A stretch of DNA of 64,000 bases from JADKIH01 sp031385005 (GTDB lineage: Bacteria; Bacteroidota; Bacteroidia; AKYH767-A; 2013-40CM-41-45). The notes beneath the pieces were generated by a model. That model was given only the letters and a program-made list of their open reading frames with translations, ran no database searches and was not told the DNA's origin. Both the position numbers and the translations under genes were made by a program. Positions 54,577 through 64,000 of this stretch are shown in pieces; position 1 is the stretch's first letter; the number at the start of each line of letters is the position of its first letter. The DNA lies in NCBI GenBank assembly GCA_031385005.1, contig JANNBB010000070.1:115508-179507 (forward strand), read 5' to 3'.

Positions 54577-56004
54577 TTATTTCTTTTCTTCCTGGTGGCT
54601 GATAAACTCGCTGATCTTCTCAGTATCTAATCGCTTTGCAATGATTCGTTTTTTATCGTCTAATAGATAAATTACAGGAGTAGAGTAGATGTCGTAATAA
54701 TTACGGAAGTTGGTGTTGTTATACAGGTCAGATACATTGATCCATTTCAGTTTATGTTCGATGATAAATTTTTTCCAAAGTTCGATGTCTGATTCTATAC
54801 CTACGGAATATACTTCAATGCTTATGCCTTTTGTTTTTACACTGTCGTAATAATGTGCAAGCTTAGGTATTTCTTGTTTGCAATGACTGCAAGTAGGATC
54901 CCAGAAAGCAAGAATGGTGTATTTTGCTTTTATAGCTGATAAATCCTGCAACTTTAAACTGGTATCAGGCATAATTAAATTATATGCGGGTTCTCCGAGA
55001 ATATTCGGTTTAATTTTCATTACACGCTCAAGGATTTTAGCTTTGAGCGTGGAGTCAGCCCAAAATGCATCCTTTGATAAATAATATTTTTCAGCGATGT
55101 GAACGAAAATTTTATCGTAACCCATAATCTTGGAAGTCTCGTAATAATTTGCCAGTGTAGCAACAGAATATTTGAAGACCTCTTTATTGGCTCTAGATTT
55201 TTCAATGATTGTATCTACGGATGGAATAATAGAGTCGGGGAGAGGAACAGTTAATTGTTGTGTATAGGTTTTAACTTTATTATAGAAAAGCGGAGTGCGT
55301 AACAGTCTTTCGTCGCTGAAATCTACGTTTTCCAAATAATGAGTTTTGTAATAGCGGAATTGATAAGTAGAGTCTGTGATGTTACCATTCGCGTCTTTGG
55401 GAGCTTCGGGAACTTCCGGTTCTTGCATGGTTTGAATGATCTTGGCCATGAACGTATTTGGGTGATCGGCAATAATTTTAAGGCGATAACTTTTAACATC
55501 CTTATCTTCATCCTGAATTAATTTCTTAATGGCTTCACTAGAGTCTTTATTCGATTTATTTAGTTCAAGTCGGGATTTAAGTAATTGTGTCTCTGTTGTT
55601 TTTTGAATAATAAATTTCTGATGATCGTTAAATAGCTTATTTTCCAAAGAACCAGTTACTTTCATTCCGGAGATGTAATTGATAGTATCCGTTTCAATTG
55701 TAAATTTTTGTTCATTAACGATAATTTCAAAATATGTTTTTCCGGGAAGAACAATTAAATAAATACCTCCCGGTAGAGAATCTTTTCCTTTAAAAGTAGC
55801 CCACCCGTTTTCGTCGAGCTTGACTGTATCTCTTACATATTGCTTTTCACCAAAATGATTTCCCAAATAAATAGCTGAATCTCTTAAACCTACAATGTGT
55901 ACCTTGATTTCATATCCTCCGGAAGCTGTTGCATAGGATTGAGTTGTTGCTAAAAAAAGGGAGAATATTAAAAGGCATTTTGTAATTGTATTGTTCTTTT
56001 TCAT
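54577..56004 (-). CDS. TlpA-like thioredoxin-fold lipoprotein-style protein with DUF4369
   Basis: 475 residues. A signal peptide (about 1-24, cut after SYA) leads to a DUF4369 domain (about 30-130), a helical middle part (about 130-320) of the kind called DUF5106, and a C-terminal thioredoxin domain (about 335-475). The active motif is CSHC in FWDPTCSHCKQEIPKL, and the cis-Pro is in YSTPVIYLLDD. It should work in the periplasm as a thiol reductase or isomerase. Electrons may come from DsbD, encoded elsewhere in this window. It converges with purL after 25 bases. Confidence 0.83.
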   Translation of the reverse strand: MKKNNTITKCLLIFSLFLATTQSYATASGGYEIKVHIVGLRDSAIYLGNHFGEKQYVRDTVKLDENGWATFKGKDSLPGGIYLIVLPGKTYFEIIVNEQKFTIETDTINYISGMKVTGSLENKLFNDHQKFIIQKTTETQLLKSRLELNKSNKDSSEAIKKLIQDEDKDVKSYRLKIIADHPNTFMAKIIQTMQEPEVPEAPKDANGNITDSTYQFRYYKTHYLENVDFSDERLLRTPLFYNKVKTYTQQLTVPLPDSIIPSVDTIIEKSRANKEVFKYSVATLANYYETSKIMGYDKIFVHIAEKYYLSKDAFWADSTLKAKILERVMKIKPNILGEPAYNLIMPDTSLKLQDLSAIKAKYTILAFWDPTCSHCKQEIPKLAHYYDSVKTKGISIEVYSVGIESDIELWKKFIIEHKLKWINVSDLYNNTNFRNYYDIYSTPVIYLLDDKKRIIAKRLDTEKISEFISHQEEKK

Positions 56005-56252
56005 AATGAAATTGATATGTGCTGTTAGTGGTTTAAGCGGCTAATTTAAGACTCAAGTATGAAGTATTGATAAAGGTTAGAAAAACTAAAAAAAATGTTA
56101 TAAACAGCTAAAATTCAAAGACTTTTAGTTCCAAATTACGGTTTTAGCTAATTGTTTAAAGAATAATCGGAAGATTTTCCAAAGCAAAATCCAATTACTT
56201 CAAGTGATGAAAGAGTGTAAAAAGGAATTCGTGAAAGCAGAAGAGCAGAGAT

Positions 56253-57347
56253 TTACAGATTCCCTCTTATACCTTGCTCTCTTTCGATGGCTTCAAACAA
56301 TGCCTTGAAATTTCCTTTTCCAAAAGAGCGGGCGCCTTTTCGCTGGATGATTTCAAAAAATAATGTTGGACGATCCTCTACGGGCTTTGTAAAAATCTGT
56401 AGAAGATATCCTTCATCATCCCGGTCGACCAATATTCCTAATTTTTTTAGAGAAGAAACATCTTCGTCGATTTTACCAACACGTTCTTCGAGTTCATCAT
56501 AATAGGTAGAAGGTACGCGAAGGAATTCAATTCCACGGGAATGTAATTCAGTAACTGTTTTTACCACGTCGTTGGTGAGGAGTGCAATATGTTGTACACC
56601 TGCTCCTTTGTAAAATTCGAGGTACTCATCAATCTGAGATTTCTTTTTTCCTTCAGCAGGTTCATTGATTGGAAATTTTACAAATCCATTTCCGTTTGAA
56701 ACCACTTTACTCATTAAAGCAGTATATTCGGTAGAAATATCTTTGTCATCGAAGGTAATTATCATCTTGAATCCCATAACATCTTCGTAAAACTTCACCC
56801 ATTTGTTCATGTGACCAAGTTCCACATTGCCGACGCAATGATCGATAACTTCGAAGCCAACACCGGTAGTTTTAAAAGATGCTTTAGCAGGTACATAGCC
56901 GGGCATGAAAACGCCTTTGTAATTTTTCCTTTCAACAAACGTATGAATGGTATCTCCATAAGTATGAATGCCGGAAATTTTTACTTCACCGAATTCATCT
57001 TTTAAAATTTGAGGTTCTGTATGTGCTTTAGCGCCGCGTGACATCGTTTCGTAAAACGCTTTCTCGGCATCTTCAACTGCGAGTGCTAAAACTCTTACAC
57101 CGTCACTGTGTTTCATGACGTGTTTATTTATTTCAGAATCCGGATTAAAAGAAGTGGTAAGTACAAAGCGAATTTTTCCTTGTTGAAGTACATAGGATGC
57201 GCGGTCTCTTACTCCGGTTTCAGGACCGGAATAAGCAATTAATTCAAAACCGAAAGCATTTTGATAATAGTATGCAGCTTGTTTTGCATTGCCAACCCAA
57301 AATTCGATGTGGTCGGTACCTAATAAAGGAAGAAAATCCTGTGACAT
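56253..57347 (-). CDS. hppD: 4-hydroxyphenylpyruvate dioxygenase
   Basis: 364 residues from the ATG at 57347, which gives the normal opening FLPLLGTDHIEFWVG; the frame is open 14 codons further. It makes homogentisate in tyrosine breakdown. The two vicinal-oxygen-chelate domains are complete. Fe(II) ligands are the His in VIDHCVGNV, the His in GVQHIALLT and the Glu in LFFEIIQRKG. The C-terminal helix with SFGKGNFKALFEAIE is typical. The next enzyme of the pathway is not in the window. Confidence 0.95.
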   Translation of the reverse strand: MSQDFLPLLGTDHIEFWVGNAKQAAYYYQNAFGFELIAYSGPETGVRDRASYVLQQGKIRFVLTTSFNPDSEINKHVMKHSDGVRVLALAVEDAEKAFYETMSRGAKAHTEPQILKDEFGEVKISGIHTYGDTIHTFVERKNYKGVFMPGYVPAKASFKTTGVGFEVIDHCVGNVELGHMNKWVKFYEDVMGFKMIITFDDKDISTEYTALMSKVVSNGNGFVKFPINEPAEGKKKSQIDEYLEFYKGAGVQHIALLTNDVVKTVTELHSRGIEFLRVPSTYYDELEERVGKIDEDVSSLKKLGILVDRDDEGYLLQIFTKPVEDRPTLFFEIIQRKGARSFGKGNFKALFEAIEREQGIRGNL

Positions 57348-57520
57348 ATATATTGATTTAGTGCGGTTAATCGTAATTACTATATGCAAAAGTCGTGATT
57401 CTACAGCAAAAAATCAATAGTATCAGCCGGTAATTAATAAAGTAAAACCGAAAGGATGCCCTTATTTAGGATAATTTCCGCTATGTATTACTGAAAAAAC
57501 AGAGTCTGTAAAAGGTAAGT

Positions 57521-59353
57521 TTATTTCTTCTTTGGTGGTTGAATTCCTCTTTCTTTAGCCATCTGTTCGAGGCGCTGTTGAAAGGATGATTTCTTTACCG
57601 GCTTTTTCTTATTCTCCTGAATTTTTGCATGAATCTTTTCTTCATCAATAAAGAACTTGAAAAGATATTGCTGACCAAAACCAAATATGTTGGATAGGAA
57701 ATAATAATAACTTAATCCGGAAGAATAATTATTGAAGAAGCCGAGGAATAAGATTGGCATTAGATACATCATCCACTTCATTTGCGGATTAGTAGCTGCT
57801 GTCATCTGCATATTGACCTTTGTATAGATAATTGTAGAAACGGTCATCAGCAAAGTAAATAAGCTTACGTGACTACCGTAAAATGGAATCTTAAATGAAA
57901 GATCAAGAATCGAGTCGTATGTAGATAGATCAGCAGCCCAAAGGAAACTTTGCTGACGCAATTCAATGGACGAAGGGAAAAAACGGAACATGGCAATTAA
58001 AATCGGCATTTGTAAAAGGCCGGGAATACAGCCGCCAAGAGGATTGACTCCGGCTTTTTTATACAAGGCCATTACTTCTTGCTGTTTCTTCATCGGTTCT
58101 TCTTTAAACTTTTCGTTGATCTCAGTAATTTCAGGTTGTAAAACCTTCATTTTTGCCTGTGATTTAAACGAACCGAATGTCAATGGAAGTAGAATTATGC
58201 GAACCAATATTGTTAGAAATAGAATGATGATTCCATAATTTAAATTAAAGCTATTAAGAAAATTAAAGGTAGGAATAACTAAAAATCGATTTACCCAACC
58301 GAAAATTCCCCAACCAAGAGGTATGATCTTTTCGAGATTAAGATCTGTTGTCTTTTTTAATGTTTGGTAATGATTAGGTCCGAGATAAAAACGCATGCCA
58401 TATGACTGTTCGTTTTTCTTATCGTATGGAAGAGAAAAAGAAGCGGACATTTTCTTTACAATGCTATGTGAGTTAGGATCAGTAACAGTTTCAACTATAG
58501 GGGAGTCAAAATTATCATCTGCAATTAATGCAGTAGTGAAAAACTGTTGTTTGAAAGCAATCCATTTCACACGGGTTTTTAAATTTTCTTTTTTGTCGCT
58601 GGTTTCAGAAAGGTGGTCTACATCATCTTCTGCGAAGCGATAATAAACAGTACTGGCGGTCCTTTCGTTTTCAATGCTTTTTTCATTGCTGGTTACGACA
58701 TCTTTCCAATCGACATTAATGTAAGAAGCATTTGATGCAATTAAGTCTTGCATGCCCTTTAAATTGACTTTAAAGTTTAGCAGGTAAGAATCTTCAGTAA
58801 GTGTATAAATATATTCGATGTATTTCTGATCACCGGCAGGTAATCTCAGACTTACACTTTTTACGCTGCCGGTTGTGCCGGAAGCATTGAAATATAAATC
58901 ACTTGTGTTGATGATTCTGTTTTGTGCGGAGAAGCTAATATTGAATATGGAGGAATCACTGTTTAACAGAAGCAATGGTTTTCCATCCCATGTTTTATAT
59001 CCTTTTAGCTCGGCTTTTTTGATCTTACCACCTAGTGAGGATAAGACAATTTTAAGGTGTTTGTTTTCGAGTGTTATTAATTGTTCAGTACCTGAAGCAG
59101 CAGCAGCAAAATCACCCAGATTTTGTTTGTTGTATTCCTGTTTTGCAGAGTCTGATTGTATTACTGCTGTGTCCGGTGCAACAATCACTTGTTGCTGAGC
59201 CAAAGCAATCTTGTTTTGTTCTTCAACCAGGTGAATGGAATCTTTGCGTCTTTGCAATTCCTTGATCTCCTCCGGAGAAGGTTGTGTAAAAATTGAATAA
59301 GCTATGATGATCAGACCAATCAATGATAGCCCGATTATCGAATTTCTGTCCAT
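57521..59353 (-). CDS. yidC: membrane protein insertase YidC
   Basis: 610 residues, the long Gram-negative form. A first membrane helix (about 5-22), a large periplasmic beta-domain (about 80-345), and five further helices (about 365-570). The helix motif LNYGIIILFLTILVRIILLP contains the conserved hydrophilic-groove Arg, and KVLQPEITEINEKFKEEP is the cytoplasmic coiled part. The C-terminus is basic (PPKKK), which suits ribosome contact. It inserts membrane proteins alone or with SecYEG. A -7 box sits just upstream, after the terminator of the adhesin gene. Confidence 0.95.
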   Translation of the reverse strand: MDRNSIIGLSLIGLIIIAYSIFTQPSPEEIKELQRRKDSIHLVEEQNKIALAQQQVIVAPDTAVIQSDSAKQEYNKQNLGDFAAAASGTEQLITLENKHLKIVLSSLGGKIKKAELKGYKTWDGKPLLLLNSDSSIFNISFSAQNRIINTSDLYFNASGTTGSVKSVSLRLPAGDQKYIEYIYTLTEDSYLLNFKVNLKGMQDLIASNASYINVDWKDVVTSNEKSIENERTASTVYYRFAEDDVDHLSETSDKKENLKTRVKWIAFKQQFFTTALIADDNFDSPIVETVTDPNSHSIVKKMSASFSLPYDKKNEQSYGMRFYLGPNHYQTLKKTTDLNLEKIIPLGWGIFGWVNRFLVIPTFNFLNSFNLNYGIIILFLTILVRIILLPLTFGSFKSQAKMKVLQPEITEINEKFKEEPMKKQQEVMALYKKAGVNPLGGCIPGLLQMPILIAMFRFFPSSIELRQQSFLWAADLSTYDSILDLSFKIPFYGSHVSLFTLLMTVSTIIYTKVNMQMTAATNPQMKWMMYLMPILFLGFFNNYSSGLSYYYFLSNIFGFGQQYLFKFFIDEEKIHAKIQENKKKPVKKSSFQQRLEQMAKERGIQPPKKK

Positions 59354-59376
59354 GGATGCGTTCTAAAAAAGGTGGG

Positions 59377-59384
59377 CAAAGATA
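59377..59384 (-). promoter_or_regulatory. candidate -7 box of yidC
   Basis: TATCTTTG on the minus strand is an exact match to the consensus TAnnTTTG. It would start transcription about 17 bases before the yidC ATG. It lies between the terminator hairpin at 59424-59450 and the gene, which supports an independent unit. Confidence 0.5.
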
Positions 59385-59423
59385 AAAATTATTCCTCCCC
59401 TTGTTTGATCTATATTTTCAGAC

Positions 59424-59450
59424 ATAAAAAAAGCCGGAAATATTCCGGCT
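59424..59450 (-). terminator. intrinsic terminator of the large adhesin gene
   Basis: A hairpin with 8-base arms, AGCCGGAA at 59432-59439 and its complement at 59443-59450, with a 3-base loop. On the minus strand it is followed by six T's (59431 to 59426). It lies 29 bases after the stop of the leftward gene. Confidence 0.85.
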
Positions 59451-59478
59451 TCATTTTCAATAATAAAATTATTTTTCT

Positions 59479-62400
59479 TTAATTTTTAATGAATTTAACC
59501 TGACGGACGTTTTCATTTAAATTATCGTTAATATTTTGAATTTTTAAGTAATAAATTCCTGCAGCGATTTCATCAATTCTGGAATCAATAGAATTGTATC
59601 CTTTAATTACCTGATGTACTTCTTTCTTAACGATTTGACCAATCATATCATGCCATTCCAGACGAACAAAGCCACCTGAGGGTTCATAAAACGAACTCAC
59701 TATAGTTGAATTACCAGGGTTAGGATAAACGTTAAGGAAATCTTTTTTGCTTTGGCAGTTTACAGCGATAATTTCTGAATAGCTGATCAGTCCATCTGTA
59801 TCTACTTGTTTTAGACGGTAATAACGAATGTCATTACATAGATCATTATCAGGAAAAGAATATTTAATATTTACATTACTAACACCTTGACCGAAGCCTT
59901 CAACTCTTCCTAAAAATTCGAAATTGTTTCCATCAAAACTTCTTTCAACCTCGAAATAATCGTTATTTGTTTCAGATGCAGTTTCCCATTTACACATAAC
60001 AATTTCTCCTTGAGGTTCAGCGGTGAAATAAATCAATTCAACTGCCAAAGGTTGAGTTGATTGAACCGTTGCATACAAACTATTGAATGAACTGGAAGTA
60101 AGAGCAGGGAAATTCATACTGGTACGTTGTGTACTGGCAGCAGTACTGGCAATCACACAGGTTCCTAAAAGTCCCCAAGAGGCAGGGAGCAATGGATTAG
60201 CTGCTATATCGGCTTTTGAAACAGTCCATCCCATTCCTACATTATTTGTAAATCCAGTGTTATTAAGAGTCACGTTGTAATTTCCATTGAAACTTGCACT
60301 TTGTCTTTGGAAAGTCCAAAAACCATTGTTGAATATAGGAGCTGCGTTATAGGTAGCAAATACACATTCCGATGCGGCCGGTCCATTTGGTGGAGGACTT
60401 GACCAAGTGCTAAACCAGCAAAGTAGATCAGGAATAACCGTGCTGGATGTAAATGTAATCGTAGCCAGATTGTATCCTTTTGAAGGAACAGGGTTTGGGA
60501 CAAGTGAGTCTCCAACCGGAAAATCTAAAACCGCTAAGGGGTTATATAATTTTCTACGTAGACGACCATTAATAAAGCTATTAGCAGAGTGTCCTGTTAC
60601 AGCACCTATTGCGGCATATTTAACATTTACTTCGAGTAATCCGGAAGTTACAATGTTTCCTGACGTAAGTGTTAGAATAGAGTCAATATTCATAGTGCTA
60701 TTGACACCGGTCAGATAAACTTTTCCGGCTGTTTTATTCATTCGCACTCTGTTTAGATTAATTATTCCGCTTGTGTTTGTGAAATTCTGGTTTGTGCCTC
60801 CATAAAATTCAAGCGTACTGGTTGGAATACCTGTGAATGTAGTTGTTCCATTGTTGTTGGTAAAATGGCCTGCAACCCTCATATATTTTCCATTGATACT
60901 AAATATACTTGTTGGAGTACTTGTAGAAAAGTTTCCGCTGACATCAATATTTGTATTTAAAACAACAGATCCGCTGGCTTTAAAAATGTCGACGTTGGCA
61001 AATGAATTAGTGCCTGTCAATGTTCCATTTATCGTCTGTACTCCTGTGCCGATAAATCGTACACTGGATCCGGGCTCGCAAATTAATGTACCGTTATTGG
61101 TAAAGTTTCCACATACGTCTAAACGGAATGGACTCATAATCCTTAATGATCCACCGGCATTGATTGTGAGATTATTTACTGCCATGTTTGCAGAAATAGT
61201 GGGTTGTCGTCCGGTACCGGCTGAGGCAACAGTTGCATCAATATTACAGGAGGGAACAGCATTGCAAGGTGCAACGCCCCAATTGCTGAGGGTGCTGAAC
61301 GATGTATCTGCAGCGCCTTGCCAGGTAACAGAAGTAGTTGTAGATGCGATTGGAGACCCCATCCAATCAAGTGTAAAACCTGTTGTTTGGTAAGGAGGAT
61401 TCCAGTTGTCGATAAGAATCATATAGGTTCGAGGAGAGCCGGTAATAGTAATAGCCGGTTCCCAGGACGCATCCGGATCTGGAATAGAGATTCCGGTGCT
61501 TCCACCGGTAGTTGTTACCCAGTTACATCTTACAGAAGGAAGGCTGATTGACTGAATTTGAGCACATGGATTGCTTATTCCGGTAATATCCCACATGATG
61601 AAATCATAATCAGAAAAAGTCTGAATGTTAAATTGAAGTGTTCCGGGATTAACAGTTACCCGATACCAGGCAGAATTTCTTTCAGGATTGTTCCAGCAAT
61701 TATAATTAACCCCGAAGTCACAGATATTTCCATACCCTAAAATTCCCGGATCAGGAACAGTGATGTTACTGGATCCGCAAACTTCATAAGAACCTTCGCA
61801 ATCGGCACCGGGAACAGGAGGATAGGTCCCTGTGCCATTGATGATTGTTATATCAAAAGTTCCTGTTTGTGAATTGTAGCCATCAACCGCAATGAATAGC
61901 GTGTCACCAGGTGTCAAGCCGCTGAATAATTGTTCTGAAAAATCATGAAAAGATTGTGGACCGCCGGCTCCGCAATCCGGCCCGTCATCATTGCAAGTTC
62001 TTGCAATAAAGGATGTAGCTGCATTTGCGCATCCTGTTGGAAAACTAAATCCCTGAATCTGTGTATCTGAAAGTGTGCGGGTATGAGTCCTTACTTTAAT
62101 TGAACCACTGGCAGGGACAACAGCTTTATACCAAACAGTATTTATAATTCCACCTGCAACACATTGCGCAGCATTGGGTGGTTCAGAGGTTGAGCTTGCG
62201 CAGGTATTGAAACCGGTGGCAGTACCACCCAGATTAACTAATACGGCTGCACATGGCAAGTCATTCGGAGGAGTGCATGCACTGGTTAAACATAAATCAA
62301 AACTTCCCGAATTTCCCGGTGGAGCTGTCCATAAACGGATGTAATAAACTGTTCCGCTTACAACAGGAAGGGAAAGTAAAGGCATTCCACTTCCGGCTGA

Positions 62401-64000
62401 ATTATCGTCGCATGCAAATAATGTTAATGAAATACAGTTTCCTGTATATACGGCCATAGCCAGATCAGAAGTTGGATTTGTTGCGCTTGGTTGAGTACGA
62501 ATAAGCAAGCTTCCTGTAAATGTTGCTGTAAAGCTAAGCCACACATCACCTGTAACATTATTCGCATAAGATCCACAACCCGGATTCGGATAAGCAAGAG
62601 CTGAAGCAGTTGCACATTCAGTTGTGTACGTGCTGAACGTACATGCCTGATTGTTTGCAATACTTCCCAGATTTACGGCACCGCAAGCATCATAAGTTTG
62701 GGAACCACCAACAGATGTTATGTTTATATCAAAAGGTATATTGTTCAAGGGAACACCGGCGGGATTGTTATCTACCAAGAAATAATAAGTAACTCCTGCT
62801 ACGAGTGAAACAGAATTTATAGTTAGTGTTCCAGTGGAATTGACACTGCTTGCAATACAATTGGTGGTTAGCAGGTTTGGGCAGCCATTAAAAACAAAAA
62901 CACCCGGATTGTCGCCTGTGCTGTTCACGACTACACGAATGCAACCATTTGCAGTAGGAGTGTAAGAAAATAAATAATCTTCTCCATTCATAAAAGGATC
63001 ATGACAAGCGGAATTTGTACTGTCATATTCGTTACCAAATCCCAGAGTTGATAATCCGGTTTGGCTATAAGGAATTGAACAAATTGGGGTTGCATTTGCA
63101 CAGGTATTTCCCGAAGAACCCGAACCCCCGTCTTTTGCACATATTAGAAATTTTCCGGGAATGTCTCCATCGGCAGTAACTCTTACCCAAAGCGTTTCTG
63201 CAGCACATGGACGAGAAAAAACAACTTCACCATAACCGGGATAACCGGTACTTGTTGTTGCACAGCCGATAACTGCTCCGCCACAAGCAGAATAAATTTC
63301 AACACTGGTTCCGGATACACTCTGGCAGATTGCAGGAGCTGTAGTGACAGTAATATTTAAAACACCATTCGGTTTGATAAAGCGAAACCATACATCATTA
63401 TCATCAGCAGTAGAGCAATTTCCTGTACCGGAAACGGTTGCATTAAAAGTAGATGCAGATTTATAAGTACAAGTTGCATTGATGGTTCCCAGATTTTGTG
63501 CAGGGTAAGTGCCTGTACAATTGTCATTTGAATTATATGGGATAAATGTATACCGCGCTGCTACAGGTTTGAGTGTGACTGTTGAGTTTTCCGCAACGCT
63601 ATCGATAGTTGTAAGGGCCAAAGTGCTGTTAGGTGATACGGAGTAAAAATCCCCCGTACAAACTCCCGCAATACCTATCGATGCTCCGGCTGTAGCAGAA
63701 GGTGTATAAGATGCTATTGAGTAATACATATCAATGTTTCCCGTGTTGCCGTCTAATACAACCCAAAAAAGAGAATTATAAGTTCCGACATAAGTTTTAT
63801 CCCACTTCACACTCCAGCGAATGGTAAGTATATTGGCTGCAAGGCCGTATTGAATAGCAGCACAAGAATCATTATCCCATAAAGGAGCAATCAGAGGAAG
63901 TCCACCGGCATAGGTACTTAGGGAATTATTCGGTAATGGAGATGCAAAATATGCAGGAAGAACTGCCACAGAGCTTGGAGCCAAAGCAACCCATCCGTTT
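59479..64000 (-). CDS. very large T9SS-exported adhesin-like protein (N-terminus outside window)
   Basis: About 1,506 residues are present; the frame stays open to the right edge (GWVALAPSS...), so the N-terminus is missing. The visible part begins with a beta-rich domain, then at least four Cys-containing repeats of about 120-150 residues (about 160-860) beginning with phrases such as CTGTYPAQN, NTCANATPI, NDLPCAAVL and DCEGSYEVC, and with D(V/I)WFRF- or VWYKAV-type strands, akin to PPC-like beta-sandwiches. Next comes a stretch of short beta-helix-like repeats (about 885-1190). It ends with a FnIII-like domain (KWETASETNNDYFEVERS) and a T9SS type A sorting domain (VYPNPGNST, GIYYLKIQN). Surface display and adhesion are likely but inferred. 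Confidence 0.8.
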   Translation of the reverse strand, partial: NGWVALAPSSVAVLPAYFASPLPNNSLSTYAGGLPLIAPLWDNDSCAAIQYGLAANILTIRWSVKWDKTYVGTYNSLFWVVLDGNTGNIDMYYSIASYTPSATAGASIGIAGVCTGDFYSVSPNSTLALTTIDSVAENSTVTLKPVAARYTFIPYNSNDNCTGTYPAQNLGTINATCTYKSASTFNATVSGTGNCSTADDNDVWFRFIKPNGVLNITVTTAPAICQSVSGTSVEIYSACGGAVIGCATTSTGYPGYGEVVFSRPCAAETLWVRVTADGDIPGKFLICAKDGGSGSSGNTCANATPICSIPYSQTGLSTLGFGNEYDSTNSACHDPFMNGEDYLFSYTPTANGCIRVVVNSTGDNPGVFVFNGCPNLLTTNCIASSVNSTGTLTINSVSLVAGVTYYFLVDNNPAGVPLNNIPFDINITSVGGSQTYDACGAVNLGSIANNQACTFSTYTTECATASALAYPNPGCGSYANNVTGDVWLSFTATFTGSLLIRTQPSATNPTSDLAMAVYTGNCISLTLFACDDNSAGSGMPLLSLPVVSGTVYYIRLWTAPPGNSGSFDLCLTSACTPPNDLPCAAVLVNLGGTATGFNTCASSTSEPPNAAQCVAGGIINTVWYKAVVPASGSIKVRTHTRTLSDTQIQGFSFPTGCANAATSFIARTCNDDGPDCGAGGPQSFHDFSEQLFSGLTPGDTLFIAVDGYNSQTGTFDITIINGTGTYPPVPGADCEGSYEVCGSSNITVPDPGILGYGNICDFGVNYNCWNNPERNSAWYRVTVNPGTLQFNIQTFSDYDFIMWDITGISNPCAQIQSISLPSVRCNWVTTTGGSTGISIPDPDASWEPAITITGSPRTYMILIDNWNPPYQTTGFTLDWMGSPIASTTTSVTWQGAADTSFSTLSNWGVAPCNAVPSCNIDATVASAGTGRQPTISANMAVNNLTINAGGSLRIMSPFRLDVCGNFTNNGTLICEPGSSVRFIGTGVQTINGTLTGTNSFANVDIFKASGSVVLNTNIDVSGNFSTSTPTSIFSINGKYMRVAGHFTNNNGTTTFTGIPTSTLEFYGGTNQNFTNTSGIINLNRVRMNKTAGKVYLTGVNSTMNIDSILTLTSGNIVTSGLLEVNVKYAAIGAVTGHSANSFINGRLRRKLYNPLAVLDFPVGDSLVPNPVPSKGYNLATITFTSSTVIPDLLCWFSTWSSPPPNGPAASECVFATYNAAPIFNNGFWTFQRQSASFNGNYNVTLNNTGFTNNVGMGWTVSKADIAANPLLPASWGLLGTCVIASTAASTQRTSMNFPALTSSSFNSLYATVQSTQPLAVELIYFTAEPQGEIVMCKWETASETNNDYFEVERSFDGNNFEFLGRVEGFGQGVSNVNIKYSFPDNDLCNDIRYYRLKQVDTDGLISYSEIIAVNCQSKKDFLNVYPNPGNSTIVSSFYEPSGGFVRLEWHDMIGQIVKKEVHQVIKGYNSIDSRIDEIAAGIYYLKIQNINDNLNENVRQVKFIKN

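Noticed and set aside
60833..61393. 186-codon open frame on the plus strand within the large adhesin gene
   Set aside because: It lies wholly opposite a clearly coding gene, has no recognisable domains, and comes from composition of the repeats.

Overview
The window comes from a member of the phylum Bacteroidota; the order cannot be fixed from this sequence alone. Evidence: low GC content, several secreted proteins ending in a type IX secretion (T9SS, type A) sorting domain, a TonB-dependent receptor with a carboxypeptidase-like N-terminal domain, DUF4369/thioredoxin and DUF5723 proteins, a carotenoid hydroxylase next to a fused lycopene cyclase, and recurrent TAnnTTTG boxes upstream of genes. 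No rRNA, tRNA, CRISPR array or intact insertion sequence was seen.

Layout. 1-922: end of a carotenoid operon (crtZ, crtYcd type). 1085-7394: T9SS-exported proteins around proC and an Nramp-related metal transporter. 7456-9218: an accessory island with an orphan RHS tip carrying a candidate toxin domain, a membrane-anchored candidate immunity protein, and debris of a second RHS core. 9219-19376: envelope genes (GT-C glycosyltransferase, exported serine hydrolase, trypsin-like protease with TonB receptor, cytochrome c lipoprotein, DUF5723 outer-membrane protein with a lipoprotein). 19622-29272: rnhB and a surface-polysaccharide block (glycosyltransferase, LpxD-like acyltransferase with a SpoIIE-type phosphatase, O-antigen ligase/polymerase, two Wzz proteins, Wzx flippase). 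29325-34684: a TPR sensor kinase coupled to a small Cys-tailed exported protein, then DsbD and a stand-alone copy of the DsbD N-terminal domain. 34767-39854: ABC importer and LemA/TPM operon. 39851-45129: tilS, pabB, hemH, lpdA. 45354-46444: two more members of the small Cys-tailed family. 46536-59353: lnt, an SDR, an APC permease, a polytopic membrane protein, purL, a TlpA-like thioredoxin, hppD, yidC. 59479-64000: the 3' part of a very large T9SS adhesin-like protein.

How parts work together. The lipoproteins here (cytochrome c, ABC binding protein, the 531-aa protein) would be matured with the help of Lnt, and the exported beta-barrel and T9SS substrates rely on YidC/Sec and on periplasmic thiol chemistry (DsbD, TlpA-like). 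Wzx, Wzz and the Wzy/WaaL-family protein form a coherent export and polymerisation set.

Most interesting for follow-up: (1) an apparently undescribed family of small exported proteins with a C-terminal CPxxC tail, three paralogues in the window, one in an operon with a TPR histidine kinase and beside dsbD; (2) the RHS tip, whose last 60 residues resemble the colicin M catalytic region only weakly and lack its histidine, paired with a protein anchored to face the periplasm.
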